NCBI GenBank assembly: GCA_017881265.1
Contig: JADGRA010000025.1
Location: forward strand, 1 to 42,907
Source: Myxococcaceae bacterium
Lineage (GTDB): Bacteria; Myxococcota; Myxococcia; Myxococcales; Myxococcaceae
Length of the DNA: 42,907 nucleotides
Reading direction: 5' to 3'
The notes under the pieces are model-generated. The model was not told where the DNA came from and made no database searches. It saw nothing but the letters and a program-made list of their open reading frames with translations. Within the stretch, counting starts at the first letter, position 1, and every line of letters begins with the position of its first letter. The translations under genes and the position numbers were made by a program. Shown one piece after another: positions 1 to 7,914 of the stretch.

Positions 1-9
1 GCGGGCCTC

Positions 10-789
10 TCACAGCGTCCACCTCGGCGCGAAGGCGCGCGCCCCGCCCGGGGCCACGGCTTCCACCATGGGCAGGCCGTACAGGGACTCCAGCCGCCCG
101 GCCGACAGCCACTCGGCCGCCGGGCCGTGACCCAGCACGCCCCCGTCCCGCAGCAAAAGGACGTGGTCCGCCACGCTGGCGGCGAGGTTGGCGTCGTGCA
201 GCACCGCCACCACGGCGAGTCCCGCGTCCACCCGCGCACGCACCCGCTGCAGGACGTGCACCTGGTGGCGCAAGTCCAGGAAGGCCGTCGGCTCGTCGAG
301 GAGCAACAGTTCCGGGCCCTGGGCCAGCGCCCGGGCAAGCAGCAACAGCCGCCGCTCCCCGCCGGACAGCTCGCCGGTGCGCCGGCTGGCCAGGTGGGCA
401 ATGTCCAACTCCTCCAGGGCGGCGCGGGCGAGGCTGAGGTCTCGCTCGGACGGCAGGCCCCAGGCCCCAAGGTGGGGTGCCCGTCCCATGAGGACGAGTT
501 CCAGCCCGGTGAAGCCCCCGTCCGCCTCAAACGTCTGCGGCACCCAGGCCACCCGGCGCGCCAGCTGCTGGCGTTCCCAGCGCGCTGCGGCCTGCCCGAA
601 GAGGAGGACGTCGCCGGACAGCGGCGGAAGCCACCCCAGCGCAGTGCGCAACAGGGTGCTTTTGCCCGAGCCGTTGGGGCCCAGCACCGCCCACAGCGAG
701 CCTTTGGCCACCTCGAAGCTGACGCCCGAGGCCACCTGGACGCGGCCGTACCCCACCGCGAGAGCGCGCGCGGACAACAGGGCACTCAC
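10..789 (-). CDS. btuD: Vitamin B12 ABC importer, ATP-binding protein
   Basis: Cytoplasmic ATPase predicted to power cobalamin import through BtuC. The 259-residue product has a Walker A motif GPNGSGKS (about residues 37-44), an ABC signature LSGGE (about 141-145) and a Walker B LLLLDEP (about 161-167). It also has an H-loop histidine in VLHDAN, so it looks catalytically intact. The length fits BtuD/FecE-type ATPases. I chose the GTG start because it overlaps the btuC stop in a GTGA junction, the pattern used throughout this operon. It is the last gene seen of the riboswitch-controlled B12 operon; the window ends 9 bases after its stop, so further downstream genes cannot be excluded. Sequence alone cannot fully separate B12 from siderophore ATPases. 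The specificity call comes from the riboswitch and the neighbours. Confidence 0.9.
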   Translation of the reverse strand: MSALLSARALAVGYGRVQVASGVSFEVAKGSLWAVLGPNGSGKSTLLRTALGWLPPLSGDVLLFGQAAARWERQQLARRVAWVPQTFEADGGFTGLELVLMGRAPHLGAWGLPSERDLSLARAALEELDIAHLASRRTGELSGGERRLLLLARALAQGPELLLLDEPTAFLDLRHQVHVLQRVRARVDAGLAVVAVLHDANLAASVADHVLLLRDGGVLGHGPAAEWLSAGRLESLYGLPMVEAVAPGGARAFAPRWTL

Positions 790-1817
790 GGCGGCACCTG
801 CCCGCGCTGCAGGAGGAAGAGGAAGAGCGGACCACCCAGCACCGCCGTCACCACGCCCACCGGCAGCTCGGCATGAAACACGGGAAACAAGAGCCGCGTG
901 AGGAGGTCCGACAGCACCAGGAAGCCGGCGCCGGCCAGCGCACTCGCCGGGACGAGGAGCCGCTGGTCCGGCCCCAGCAGCAGCCGCAGCAGGTGCGGGA
1001 CGATGAGGCCGACAAAGCCCACCAGCCCGGAGAGCGCCACCGCCCCGGCCACGCTGAGGGAGGCGGCGAGCAGGACGATGGTGCGCGTGCGCTGTACCGG
1101 CACGCCCAAGGACGCCGCATCCTCGTCGCCCAGGGACAGGAGATTCAGGCGGCCAGACTGCCGCCACAGCACCGCCAGGCAGGCCAGCTGCAGCCCCGCC
1201 GCCCCGGCCAGCGTCCGGGGCGCCTCGTAGCCGAGGCTTCCCGCCAGCCAGTAGAGGATTTCCCCCACCCGGTCCGGCGAGACCAGGGTCTTGATGCAGG
1301 TGATGGCGGCCGCGGCGAAGGCGTTGAAGACGACGCCCGTCAGCAACGCCGCGTAGGGGGAGCGGCGGCTTCGGCCCACCGCCAGCACCAGCGCCATGGC
1401 GGCCACCGAGCCGAGGAAGGCGAAGAGGGACGGGCCCACCAGCGCCGTCAGCCCCACCGCCAGCGCCACCGTCGCCCCGAGGGCCGCCCCGCCGGACACG
1501 CCGAGGATGAAGGGGTCCGCCAGCGGGTTCTTCAGAAGCCCCTGCAGCGCGCTGCCGCTGGCCGCCAACGCCGCGCCCACCAGCGCGCCCAGCACCGCGC
1601 GGGGCACGCGCAGCCGCCACAGCACGGTGGCGTCCACCGAGGCGGGAAGGCGCAGCGCCCGGCCGAGGGCCAGGGGGTACTCGCCGACGACGGCCGACAG
1701 AAGCATCGCCGCCAGGGCGCCACCAGCCAACAGCGCGAGGATGGCGGTGGCCCGGCCCGCCGAGAAGCGCAGCTCGGCTGCGGCAGCTCGCCGCGGGGCG
1801 AGGGCGACGGCATTCAC
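786..1817 (-). CDS. btuC: Vitamin B12 ABC importer, permease
   Basis: Inner-membrane permease of the FecCD/BtuC family, 343 residues, close to the usual 320-350. Many hydrophobic segments are visible, starting with ATAILALLAGGALAAMLL near the N terminus. Family signatures include RVPRAVLGALVGAALA, GSALQGLLKNPLADPFILGVSGGA and GLVGFVGLIVPH, the last being the region that contacts the ATPase. The GTG start overlaps the btuF stop (GTGA at 1814-1817), and the stop overlaps the btuD start the same way, so translation is probably coupled. A longer in-frame opening upstream reads as proline/glycine-rich low-complexity sequence inside btuF and is rejected as the start. It should form a BtuC2D2 complex with BtuF as periplasmic donor. 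Confidence 0.92.
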   Translation of the reverse strand: MNAVALAPRRAAAAELRFSAGRATAILALLAGGALAAMLLSAVVGEYPLALGRALRLPASVDATVLWRLRVPRAVLGALVGAALAASGSALQGLLKNPLADPFILGVSGGAALGATVALAVGLTALVGPSLFAFLGSVAAMALVLAVGRSRRSPYAALLTGVVFNAFAAAAITCIKTLVSPDRVGEILYWLAGSLGYEAPRTLAGAAGLQLACLAVLWRQSGRLNLLSLGDEDAASLGVPVQRTRTIVLLAASLSVAGAVALSGLVGFVGLIVPHLLRLLLGPDQRLLVPASALAGAGFLVLSDLLTRLLFPVFHAELPVGVVTAVLGGPLFLFLLQRGQVPP

Positions 1818-2668
1818 CGGCCCGCCTCCGGGGCCAGGGTGGGGTGCAGCACGAGGAAGAGTTCCTCCAGCCCCTGGCCCAGGGCCGGGCCCGGGTGCAG
1901 CAGGGCCGCCGAGGGAAGGCGAACCCAACGCGCCTCGCGCAGCCCGGGCAGGGACTGCAGCGCCTCCCGCCCGGCCGCCCCCTCGGAGGCGTCCAGCACC
2001 ACGTCCGGGCGGGCGCCCAGGGCGCGCTCCACCGACCAGACCGGGTAGGCCCGGCCGGCGTCGGCCGCCACGTTGGTGCCCCCGGCGTCCGAGAGCAATT
2101 CATCGGCGAAGCTTCCCGGCCCCGCCACCACCAGCGGCTCCAAGCCGTACGCAAACAGCACGCGCACCGGCCGGAGCCCGCGGGCCCGCGCCCGTACCCG
2201 GGCGCGCGTCGCCTCCAGGCCCTGCGCCAACTCCTCCCCCCGTCTGGTCCGCCCGAGCGCCATTGCGGTGGCCCGCAGCGCGGCCAGCACGTCCTCCACC
2301 GAGGAAAGCCGCAGCGCGAGGATGCTGATGCGGAGGCCGGCCAGGGCTTCCACCGGCGCACGGTTGCCGGGGCCCGGCTGTACCAGCACCAGGTCCGGCT
2401 TCAGCGCCGCCACCGCCTCGACGCTTGGGTCCACGAAGCCGCCCACGCGTGGTAGCGCCCCCACCTCGGGCCGCTCGTCGAAGCGCGAGACGCCCACCAG
2501 GACGTCCCCCGCCCCGAGCGCCAGCACGGTGTCCGTCAGTGACGGCGCGAGCGTCACCACGCGGTGCACCACCGACGGGGCCGGTGGCCCGAGCCGCTGC
2601 ACCGAGGCGGACTCCGGGCCGGCCGCGGCAAGGGCGCCCAGCGTCAGCAGTGCAGCCAGGGCACTCAC
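1814..2668 (-). CDS. btuF: Cobalamin-binding periplasmic protein
   Basis: Helical-backbone substrate-binding protein of the BtuF/FhuD type, 284 residues. It should capture cobalamin in the periplasm and hand it to BtuCD. A hydrophobic N terminus (SALAALLTLGALAAAG) acts as a signal peptide with no lipobox. The mature part shows the family pattern: RVVTLAPSLTDTVLALGAGDVLVGVS, then GGFVDPSVEAVAALKPDLVL, and later AGGTNVAAD and RPDVVLDAS. The GTG start lies in a GTGA overlap with the stop of the upstream lipoprotein gene. FhuD-like iron carriers share this fold. The B12 assignment rests on the riboswitch and the adjacent btuC, btuD and btuB. Confidence 0.9.
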   Translation of the reverse strand: MSALAALLTLGALAAAGPESASVQRLGPPAPSVVHRVVTLAPSLTDTVLALGAGDVLVGVSRFDERPEVGALPRVGGFVDPSVEAVAALKPDLVLVQPGPGNRAPVEALAGLRISILALRLSSVEDVLAALRATAMALGRTRRGEELAQGLEATRARVRARARGLRPVRVLFAYGLEPLVVAGPGSFADELLSDAGGTNVAADAGRAYPVWSVERALGARPDVVLDASEGAAGREALQSLPGLREARWVRLPSAALLHPGPALGQGLEELFLVLHPTLAPEAGR

Positions 2669-4392
2669 GGCACGCTGAGGATGTCCGAGACGCTGGAAAG
2701 CCCGGGGGGACACGGCTGCAACGGCACGCCCCCGTCCGCCCCGTAGCCCACGACTTGGGTGAGCTGCGTTTGGCCGATGTCGAGGACGAAGAGGCGCCCC
2801 GAGCTCTGGTCGCCGACATAGGCCCGGCCGTCGACGACGGCCAGCGTGCCGGCAATGGGCGGCGTGCAGGCGGGGCCAGCGTCCGGGCACTGGGGAGACC
2901 AGGCCGACAAAAGGGCATCGTTGGTGTCGAGCAGCAGCACCCCGGAGTGGTCCACCGACAGCGTGGCGAAGGTGCTTGGGTCGTACTGCACCTGCCCGAA
3001 GCACCCCACCAGCAGCCGTCCGCCGGCCTCCGCCACGGAGACGGCGTCGAGACAGACGCCGGCGTCGAGGGTGACGACCTGGGAGATGCTGCCGACACCC
3101 GCGTCACTGAGCGGCTGCGCGGGGTCGATTTTCACCAGGACGGACGGGCCCGCCGGCTGGTAGCTGGGGGTGAGGTTGTTGAGGACGACGTAGACGTACC
3201 CGCCGTGGAAGAGGGCCTGGCTCGGCCGCGGGTCCGAGGCGCCGCCGTCAAAGGTTGGAAGCAGCACGCCCTTCAAGTCGTAAGTGCCCACCAGCACCGG
3301 GGCATAGGGCTGGTTGAGGTTGAGACGCACCACGGTGCCGCCGGCCGCCTGGGTCGGTGGGAGGCCACCGTAGAGGGGCACGAAGATGTCATTGCCCACG
3401 CGCGCGTACGGCTCTGGCACGCTGTTGGGCCCAAACGCGTAGCCGCCATTCACGGCGAGGCCGAGGCCCTGCAGGCCGCCGTCCGGCATGAAGACGGTGG
3501 CGGCGGCGGCGGGCGGACCGCTGAAGATGCTGAGGGTGTTGGAGTTGCCGTCGACGACGTACACGTAGGACACGTTTTGGGAACGGCTGTCGACCTCGAC
3601 GAAATCCGGCCCACCTCCCAATGGAAGCGTCTCCGGCGCCACCAGGGCGAGGTTGCGCAGTGCCAGCTCGCCGAGGGCGCCCTCTGCGCCGACGAGAAGC
3701 GCATCCCCGAGGAGGCCCAACCCTCCGGGAACGTTGCCCCCCGGGACGGCCGGGCCGGCCAGGGGCTGGACCGGGCTGTCGAAGATGGGAGCCACCTTCC
3801 CCGGGGTGGCGATGCACGCCACCACGGCGTCCGGGAGGCAGGCCCCTTGCGTCGGGCCATTCGGCGTGGGGTGACAGCCGTAGCCTTGCGCGCAGGCGTT
3901 TCCGCAGGCGCCGCAGTTGTTCGGGTCGGTGCTCAGCGTTACGCAGGCGCCATTGCAATCGACGGCCGTTCCGCAACTGGTTTGGCACACGCCCCCACCG
4001 GCGTCATTCGGCGCGCACACCTGTCCGGAGCCGCACACCGCGCCGCCACCGCCGGCGCACCCGCCGCAATTCTTGGGGTCCGTCGTGATGTCGGTGCACG
4101 TGCCATTGCACTGCAGGATGGTGGTGCCGCCGTCCGGCAGCGCCTCCCCCTTCTGGCATTCGCACTGTCCGGAGCCACCATCTTCGATGGGGACGCACAC
4201 CGCCCGGGGCTGGCAGGCATTGCCGCAGGCACCGCAGTTGGCCGGGTCCGAATTCAGGTAGACGCACGTGACGTTGCACTCGACCGTGCCCCCCACGCAC
4301 ACGAGCGAGCTCGTCTGCAGGCAACCCGTCAGCGCGACCCCGGCCAACAGCCCCAGCACCCCCAACGTCAGCAACCACCCTCGCTTGTCCAT
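2665..4392 (-). CDS. Cys-rich beta-propeller-like lipoprotein of B12 operon
   Basis: A 575-residue predicted lipoprotein with a charged start (MDKRG), a hydrophobic stretch and the lipobox LTGC (Cys24). Residues about 30-190 contain three cysteine-rich units built on CNGxC...DPxNCGxCG...C, a pattern common in Myxococcota surface proteins. The rest resembles repeat-propeller proteins, with recurring strands such as YVYVVDGNSNTLSIF, YVVLNNL, GVLLLDTND and GRLFVLDIG. It sits between btuB and btuF and is coupled on both sides. Its ATG overlaps the btuB stop (TGATG); a GTG one codon earlier is possible. A GGGGAGG stretch lies about 10 bases upstream of the ATG. Its role is not known to me. By context it may bind cobalamin at the cell surface and deliver it to BtuB, as BtuG does in Bacteroides. 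That is inference. Confidence 0.75.
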   Translation of the reverse strand: MDKRGWLLTLGVLGLLAGVALTGCLQTSSLVCVGGTVECNVTCVYLNSDPANCGACGNACQPRAVCVPIEDGGSGQCECQKGEALPDGGTTILQCNGTCTDITTDPKNCGGCAGGGGAVCGSGQVCAPNDAGGGVCQTSCGTAVDCNGACVTLSTDPNNCGACGNACAQGYGCHPTPNGPTQGACLPDAVVACIATPGKVAPIFDSPVQPLAGPAVPGGNVPGGLGLLGDALLVGAEGALGELALRNLALVAPETLPLGGGPDFVEVDSRSQNVSYVYVVDGNSNTLSIFSGPPAAAATVFMPDGGLQGLGLAVNGGYAFGPNSVPEPYARVGNDIFVPLYGGLPPTQAAGGTVVRLNLNQPYAPVLVGTYDLKGVLLPTFDGGASDPRPSQALFHGGYVYVVLNNLTPSYQPAGPSVLVKIDPAQPLSDAGVGSISQVVTLDAGVCLDAVSVAEAGGRLLVGCFGQVQYDPSTFATLSVDHSGVLLLDTNDALLSAWSPQCPDAGPACTPPIAGTLAVVDGRAYVGDQSSGRLFVLDIGQTQLTQVVGYGADGGVPLQPCPPGLSSVSDILSVP

Positions 4393-6338
4393 CACCGCGG
4401 TGCCTCCCCTTCATGTGCTGTGGTCGGTGCTGCCTCGCCCAGCGCCAGCGCGAGTGTCGCGAACACCGCGCGACCCGGAAGTGGGTAACCGTCCAGGTCC
4501 TGTCCCTGGACGTTGAAGATGTTGTTCACCTGCAGCGAGGCGGTGAGGCGCTTCCACAGCACCACGTCCACCCCGGCCCCGACGAAGACGTGTCCGGGTA
4601 GCATGAGGATGCCGGCCCGGTTGACGGTGACCGAGGAACGGCCCTGCACCTGCACCCGGGCCTGCAGCCAGTCCGGGCCTGCCGCAATCCGCGCCGAGCC
4701 CAGCTGGGCCGGGCGGTACGGCAGTGGCTTGCCGAAGTACGGCGCCACGTCGCGCACGTTCTCGGTTTGCTGCAGCGTGTAGCTGCCTTGCGCATCCAGC
4801 CAGGGCCAGGGCCGCACGCGGGCCTCGGCCTCCATTCCCCAGGCGTCGGCGACGCTGATGTTGTTGGGCCGGGCGAAGAAGGGCGGGTAGTACTCGTAGG
4901 TGATGAGGTCCTGGTAGCGCGTCCAGAAGCCGCCCACGCTGCCGGTGGCCCAGCGGCTGGCGTAGACGAGCGCGCCGTCTACCGAGAAGCTGCGCTCGGG
5001 CTGCAGGTTTGGGTTCACCCCCAGCGTCCCGGTCGGGAGGTACAATTCATAGAAGGAAGGCGGCCGAAAGCCATAGCCGGCGTTGGCCCGCACCGAGAAG
5101 CCCAACGGCAGCCCCACCGACACGCCCAGCTTGGGAGAGGCAGCAACGTAGGGGCCGACCTGGTCCAGGCCAAGCGCCCCCACCAGCGAGGCGCGCCCCT
5201 GAAACAGAAGCCACTCGTCGCGCAGGCTGAGCGAGGTAAGCGCCCAGGTGGGGGAACCCCCGGTGGCGTGCACGGAGGCGACGCCCACCGACGCCGTGGC
5301 CGCCAGGGCGTGCGGCCCCAGCGGCCAGGCGGCGTCCGCGGTGGCGCCCGCCTGCCACAGCCGGTCGTATTCGCCGGCGCCAAAGCTGCCCCCGGTCAGG
5401 TTGTCCGTCGTCCGACGGCTGTCCAGGCGCAGCGAAAGAGAGAGTCCGCTGGCGAAGGTGTGCTGCGTGCGGACGGAGGCCAGCACCCGGGAGGCACTCT
5501 GCTCGCTGTTGGGCGTCGGGTGCTCCTCGGTCCCGGCGAGGCCGCGCGACAGCACGTCCGCCTCGAGCAGCGCGTCGAGGGCCCAGCCCGAAATGTCCCA
5601 GCCCTGCTTGAGAAGCCCGCCGCCGGAGGCGGACTGGTTGTTGACGCGCTGGACCGGCATCCCGACCGCACCGGGTACGCCCACGTCCACCAGGGGCTGG
5701 TAGCTGTAGGTGAAGTCGCCCTGGCTGTAGGCCCCATGCACCAGCAAAAGGCCCGTCCCGCCAAGGACGTGTCCGGAGGCGCCGAGGCTTCCTCGGAAGG
5801 TGCCGAAGCTTCCGGCGGTGAAGTCCCCGAAGGCAGAAGGCGTGTCGGTGGCCTTGCGCGTGACGAGATTGACGACGCCGCCGAGCGCCAGGGGTCCATA
5901 GCTGGCACTTGCGCTGCCGCGCAGCACCTCCGCCCGCTCGAGAATCGCCGGCGGGATGAGGCTGATGTCCGCGATGTCGCCGGGGCCGTTGAGCGGCATG
6001 CCATCCAGAAGGACCAGCACGCCGGTGTTGGGGGCACCGCGCAGCGAGATGCTCTCGCTCTGCCCCACGCCGCCGGTGCTGTTGACGACGGCGCCGGGCA
6101 CCTCGGACAGGAGGGCCCCGGTGGACAGCACTTCGGAGCGACGCCCGGCCATGTCCACCACCGACGTCTGGCCGGTAGGGTCACGCTGGGAAGGCGACTC
6201 GGGGGATGGGGGGGCGGGCGGCAAGGGCACCGTCACCGGGGCAAGCAACACAGGGCCGGAGGACGACTGTCCCCAGGCCAGCGAGGCCATCCCCAACGCC
6301 GGTCCCAGCCCACATCGGGCCCACCGCCAAAACGCCAT
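4392..6338 (-). CDS. btuB: TonB-dependent vitamin B12 receptor
   Basis: Outer-membrane TonB-dependent transporter, 648 residues, close to E. coli BtuB in length. A signal peptide ends near residue 24 (ASLAWGQ), and a proline-rich linker follows. The plug domain has SESISLRGAPNTGVLVLLDGMPLNG, VLRGSASASYGPLALGGVVNLVTRK and related motifs. The barrel includes GYGFRPPSFYELY and NPNLQPERS, typical of this superfamily. The true start is the ATG at 6338, preceded by AGGAAGG at 8-base spacing. Reading further upstream would run through the riboswitch. After the final strand (VFATLALAL) there is a tail of about 15 residues, whereas most such barrels end at an aromatic residue. First gene of the riboswitch-controlled operon; the stop overlaps the next ATG. 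Confidence 0.92.
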   Translation of the reverse strand: MAFWRWARCGLGPALGMASLAWGQSSSGPVLLAPVTVPLPPAPPSPESPSQRDPTGQTSVVDMAGRRSEVLSTGALLSEVPGAVVNSTGGVGQSESISLRGAPNTGVLVLLDGMPLNGPGDIADISLIPPAILERAEVLRGSASASYGPLALGGVVNLVTRKATDTPSAFGDFTAGSFGTFRGSLGASGHVLGGTGLLLVHGAYSQGDFTYSYQPLVDVGVPGAVGMPVQRVNNQSASGGGLLKQGWDISGWALDALLEADVLSRGLAGTEEHPTPNSEQSASRVLASVRTQHTFASGLSLSLRLDSRRTTDNLTGGSFGAGEYDRLWQAGATADAAWPLGPHALAATASVGVASVHATGGSPTWALTSLSLRDEWLLFQGRASLVGALGLDQVGPYVAASPKLGVSVGLPLGFSVRANAGYGFRPPSFYELYLPTGTLGVNPNLQPERSFSVDGALVYASRWATGSVGGFWTRYQDLITYEYYPPFFARPNNISVADAWGMEAEARVRPWPWLDAQGSYTLQQTENVRDVAPYFGKPLPYRPAQLGSARIAAGPDWLQARVQVQGRSSVTVNRAGILMLPGHVFVGAGVDVVLWKRLTASLQVNNIFNVQGQDLDGYPLPGRAVFATLALALGEAAPTTAHEGEAPR

Positions 6339-6345
6339 GCCACAC

Positions 6346-6377
6346 GCCTTCCTCTCTCTCCGACGAAGAGAGAAGGC
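6346..6377 (-). promoter_or_regulatory. Hairpin sequestering the btuB ribosome-binding site
   Basis: On the transcript the arm GCCUUCUCUCU can pair with AGAGAGGAAGGC, giving 11 base pairs with one bulged G and a loop of about 9 bases. The 3' arm contains the entire Shine-Dalgarno sequence AGGAAGG, and the ATG follows 8 bases later. This is the expected architecture of a translational off-state downstream of a cobalamin aptamer, which ends 33 bases upstream. The pairing is seen directly; its role as the expression platform is inference. Confidence 0.65.
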
Positions 6378-6409
6378 CACCCAGGCGACCCTCCAGGGAG
6401 TCGTCCGTA

Positions 6410-6641
6410 CCTCGGGCAGGTCTCCTGGCTTCCGGAACCCGGACGCTGCTGCACCCCACTGGTGCGTTTGCGCCCGACGCCAGCGTCCTCCCACCTTCCC
6501 GCGGGCCCCGAGTGAGGTCCGCAGTGGTGACTGCCGGAGGCTATGGCGGGCCCTGTTCCTCAGGGCCGTCCGGTCACAGTGGCGGGACCGCGCCGGATTC
6601 TCACCGGCTTCCCTCTTCGCCCAACGTGGGCACCCGAAGGC
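6410..6641 (-). promoter_or_regulatory. Cobalamin (B12) riboswitch aptamer
   Basis: The minus strand carries the conserved B12 box AGCCAGGAGACCUGCC (6416-6431). It also carries the upstream core GGGAAGCCGGUGAGAAUCC (about 6594-6614) followed by GCGGUCCCGCCACUGU, all hallmarks of the AdoCbl aptamer. The closing P1 helix can form between CCUUCGGG (6633-6640) and CCCGAGG (6410-6416), which sets the limits. Between the core and the B12 box lies a long GC-rich peripheral domain. The aptamer is followed by an RBS-hiding hairpin before btuB, so B12 is predicted to repress translation of the uptake operon. Confidence 0.93.
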
Positions 6642-6804
6642 AGGGCGAGGTCTCGCACGGGGCGCCTCGGTGCGCAAGTCAGACTGATGGTGAAACGGGG
6701 CGTCCACGTCGCAGCCTGTGACGCCGAGGCGGGCGCTCGCTCCAAGGGCGAGGTTGGGGACTGGCGCGGCACGTTGCCAGGTCCTGGGGGCGGCGGTGGG
6801 CGGA

Positions 6805-6826
6805 CGTATTGACTTGCTAATCAACC
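6805..6826. other. AT-rich island upstream of B12 riboswitch
   Basis: A short AT-rich stretch (about 6805-6825) stands out in a very GC-rich leader. It lies between the riboswitch (minus) and the lipoprotein gene at 6938 (plus). It contains TTGACT and TTGCTAATC on the plus strand and TTGATTAGC on the minus strand. It is the most likely promoter zone for one or both divergent transcripts, but no well-spaced -35/-10 pair is clear. The rest of 6642-6937 shows nothing I can name. Confidence 0.3.
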
Positions 6827-6937
6827 GCAGTGGGTAGGGTGCTGACACAGCCTCACCCGGAAGCAGCCAGGGCGGCCCACTGCTGCCGACTGGTTAGCTT
6901 TGCTCTGCAGGTCCCGTCGTTCTTCCGTGGGGGGTTT

Positions 6938-7282
6938 ATGCGCCGCCGCATCCTTAGTGTCCTGTGTCTGTCGGCTCTCCTCGTCGGCTGCGGAAGCAGC
7001 AGCCCCAGCGACACCAGTACGCTGGCCGCCACCTGCGAGTCCGCATCCAACGCGCTCTGTACCCGAGCGTCCAACTGCGGCTTGCTCTCTAGCCTGGGCT
7101 TCTCCTCGGTGGCGGCGTGCGTCACCGCGGCCGAGAATCTAGCCGGGTGCTCCACCAAGGTTTGCCCCAGCGGGACGACCTACGACAGCAGTGTGGCGAG
7201 CAACTGCCTCAGCGACATCCAGAAGGGCGCGTGTGGCAGCGGCGAGCCGGGCAGTTGTGCCAGCGGGTACCTGTGCCGGTGA
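6938..7282 (+). CDS. Small cysteine-rich lipoprotein
   Basis: 114-residue predicted lipoprotein with an N terminus MRRR, a hydrophobic core and the lipobox LVGC (Cys18), then a Gly/Ser-rich linker. The mature part has about ten cysteines, beginning with a C-x7-C-x5-C pattern. The ATG at 6938 was chosen because it gives a proper signal peptide; a G-rich run lies just upstream. The reading continues further upstream but has no signal sequence there. It is a tandem paralogue of the protein at 7533-7880, sharing cysteine order and spacing. I do not recognise a named family. The cysteine pattern suggests a disulfide-stabilised extracytoplasmic protein. Confidence 0.75.
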   Translation: MRRRILSVLCLSALLVGCGSSSPSDTSTLAATCESASNALCTRASNCGLLSSLGFSSVAACVTAAENLAGCSTKVCPSGTTYDSSVASNCLSDIQKGACGSGEPGSCASGYLCR

Positions 7283-7404
7283 GGCTTACCCCTGCGGTTG
7301 CGCGCACCGCCTCCCCGACCGCCGTCTGCAGCTGAGGTCTCCCTTGGGCACAGCCCGTGGCCGCGGCGGTCAACGCGTTGGGCCTGTCGGCGTGTCGGGC
7401 TGCC

Positions 7405-7414
7405 GGGGGGGGGG
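7405..7414 (+). repeat. G10 homopolymer tract
   Basis: Ten consecutive G in the 250-bp gap between the two small lipoprotein genes. The gap otherwise holds only a weak hairpin (GGGGA/TCCCC at 7486-7500). Such tracts are prone to slippage but this one lies outside any coding region. Confidence 0.5.
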
Positions 7415-7532
7415 CGCCTGTGGGCGCCTCCTCAGGGCTTGCGAAGCAGCGCCTGCTTTGGGAAGACAGCATGCCCCTGGGCGGCGGGGACTGTTTCCCC
7501 TGTGGCCGTCATTCCAACCGAGGAGTCCCCGA

Positions 7533-7880
7533 GTGCGTCTTGTCGGTCTCGCCATCTGTCTTTGCATCGCGGCCACGGGCTGCGGAGCCACCATCGTCAA
7601 GAATGACGTGAGTGGCCCCGTCGCAGCGTGCGACTCGTTTGCCTACGCAAGCTGCAACCGGCTGAGTCAGTGCCAGGCCGGCGTCGGCGTCGACAACTGC
7701 GCGCAGCTGCTGAGCAACAAGTTGAATTGTTCCAAGGCCAACTGCGGCACCGGGGTCTACAGCCCCAGCGGAGCCCAGGCCTGCCTGGACGCGTACAACA
7801 ACCAGGTCTGCGCGGATTCCATCGGCAACGTCATCCCCGCCGCCTGCTCCTCGAGCAACACCATCTGCGCGGGGCCGTAA
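7533..7880 (+). CDS. Small cysteine-rich lipoprotein, paralogue of upstream gene
   Basis: 115-residue predicted lipoprotein. The GTG start at 7533 has a good Shine-Dalgarno AGGAG seven bases upstream and opens a hydrophobic signal ending in the lipobox ATGC (Cys17). The mature region repeats the C-x7-C-x5-C pattern of its neighbour at 6938-7282 and the later C-x4-C and paired cysteines, so the two look like a tandem duplication that has since diverged. The function is unknown. The gene ends 34 bases before the convergent cardiolipin synthase gene. Confidence 0.78.
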   Translation: MRLVGLAICLCIAATGCGATIVKNDVSGPVAACDSFAYASCNRLSQCQAGVGVDNCAQLLSNKLNCSKANCGTGVYSPSGAQACLDAYNNQVCADSIGNVIPAACSSSNTICAGP

Positions 7881-7914
7881 GCCTGCTTCGGGCGGGCCCC
7901 GGGCAGCTCCCCCC

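Noticed and set aside
10-2361. One long minus-strand reading frame covering btuF to btuD
   Set aside because: Only its last 259 residues resemble a protein. The rest lies out of frame with the clear BtuF and BtuC sequences and reflects high GC at third positions.
2425-4488. Plus-strand open frame of 687 codons opposite the lipoprotein gene
   Set aside because: It is a shadow of the minus-strand gene with typical antisense composition and no signal, domain or ribosome site.
6339-6848. N-terminal extension of BtuB by about 170 residues
   Set aside because: The reading stays open but runs through the riboswitch, gives no signal peptide, and a strong ribosome site precedes the ATG at 6338.
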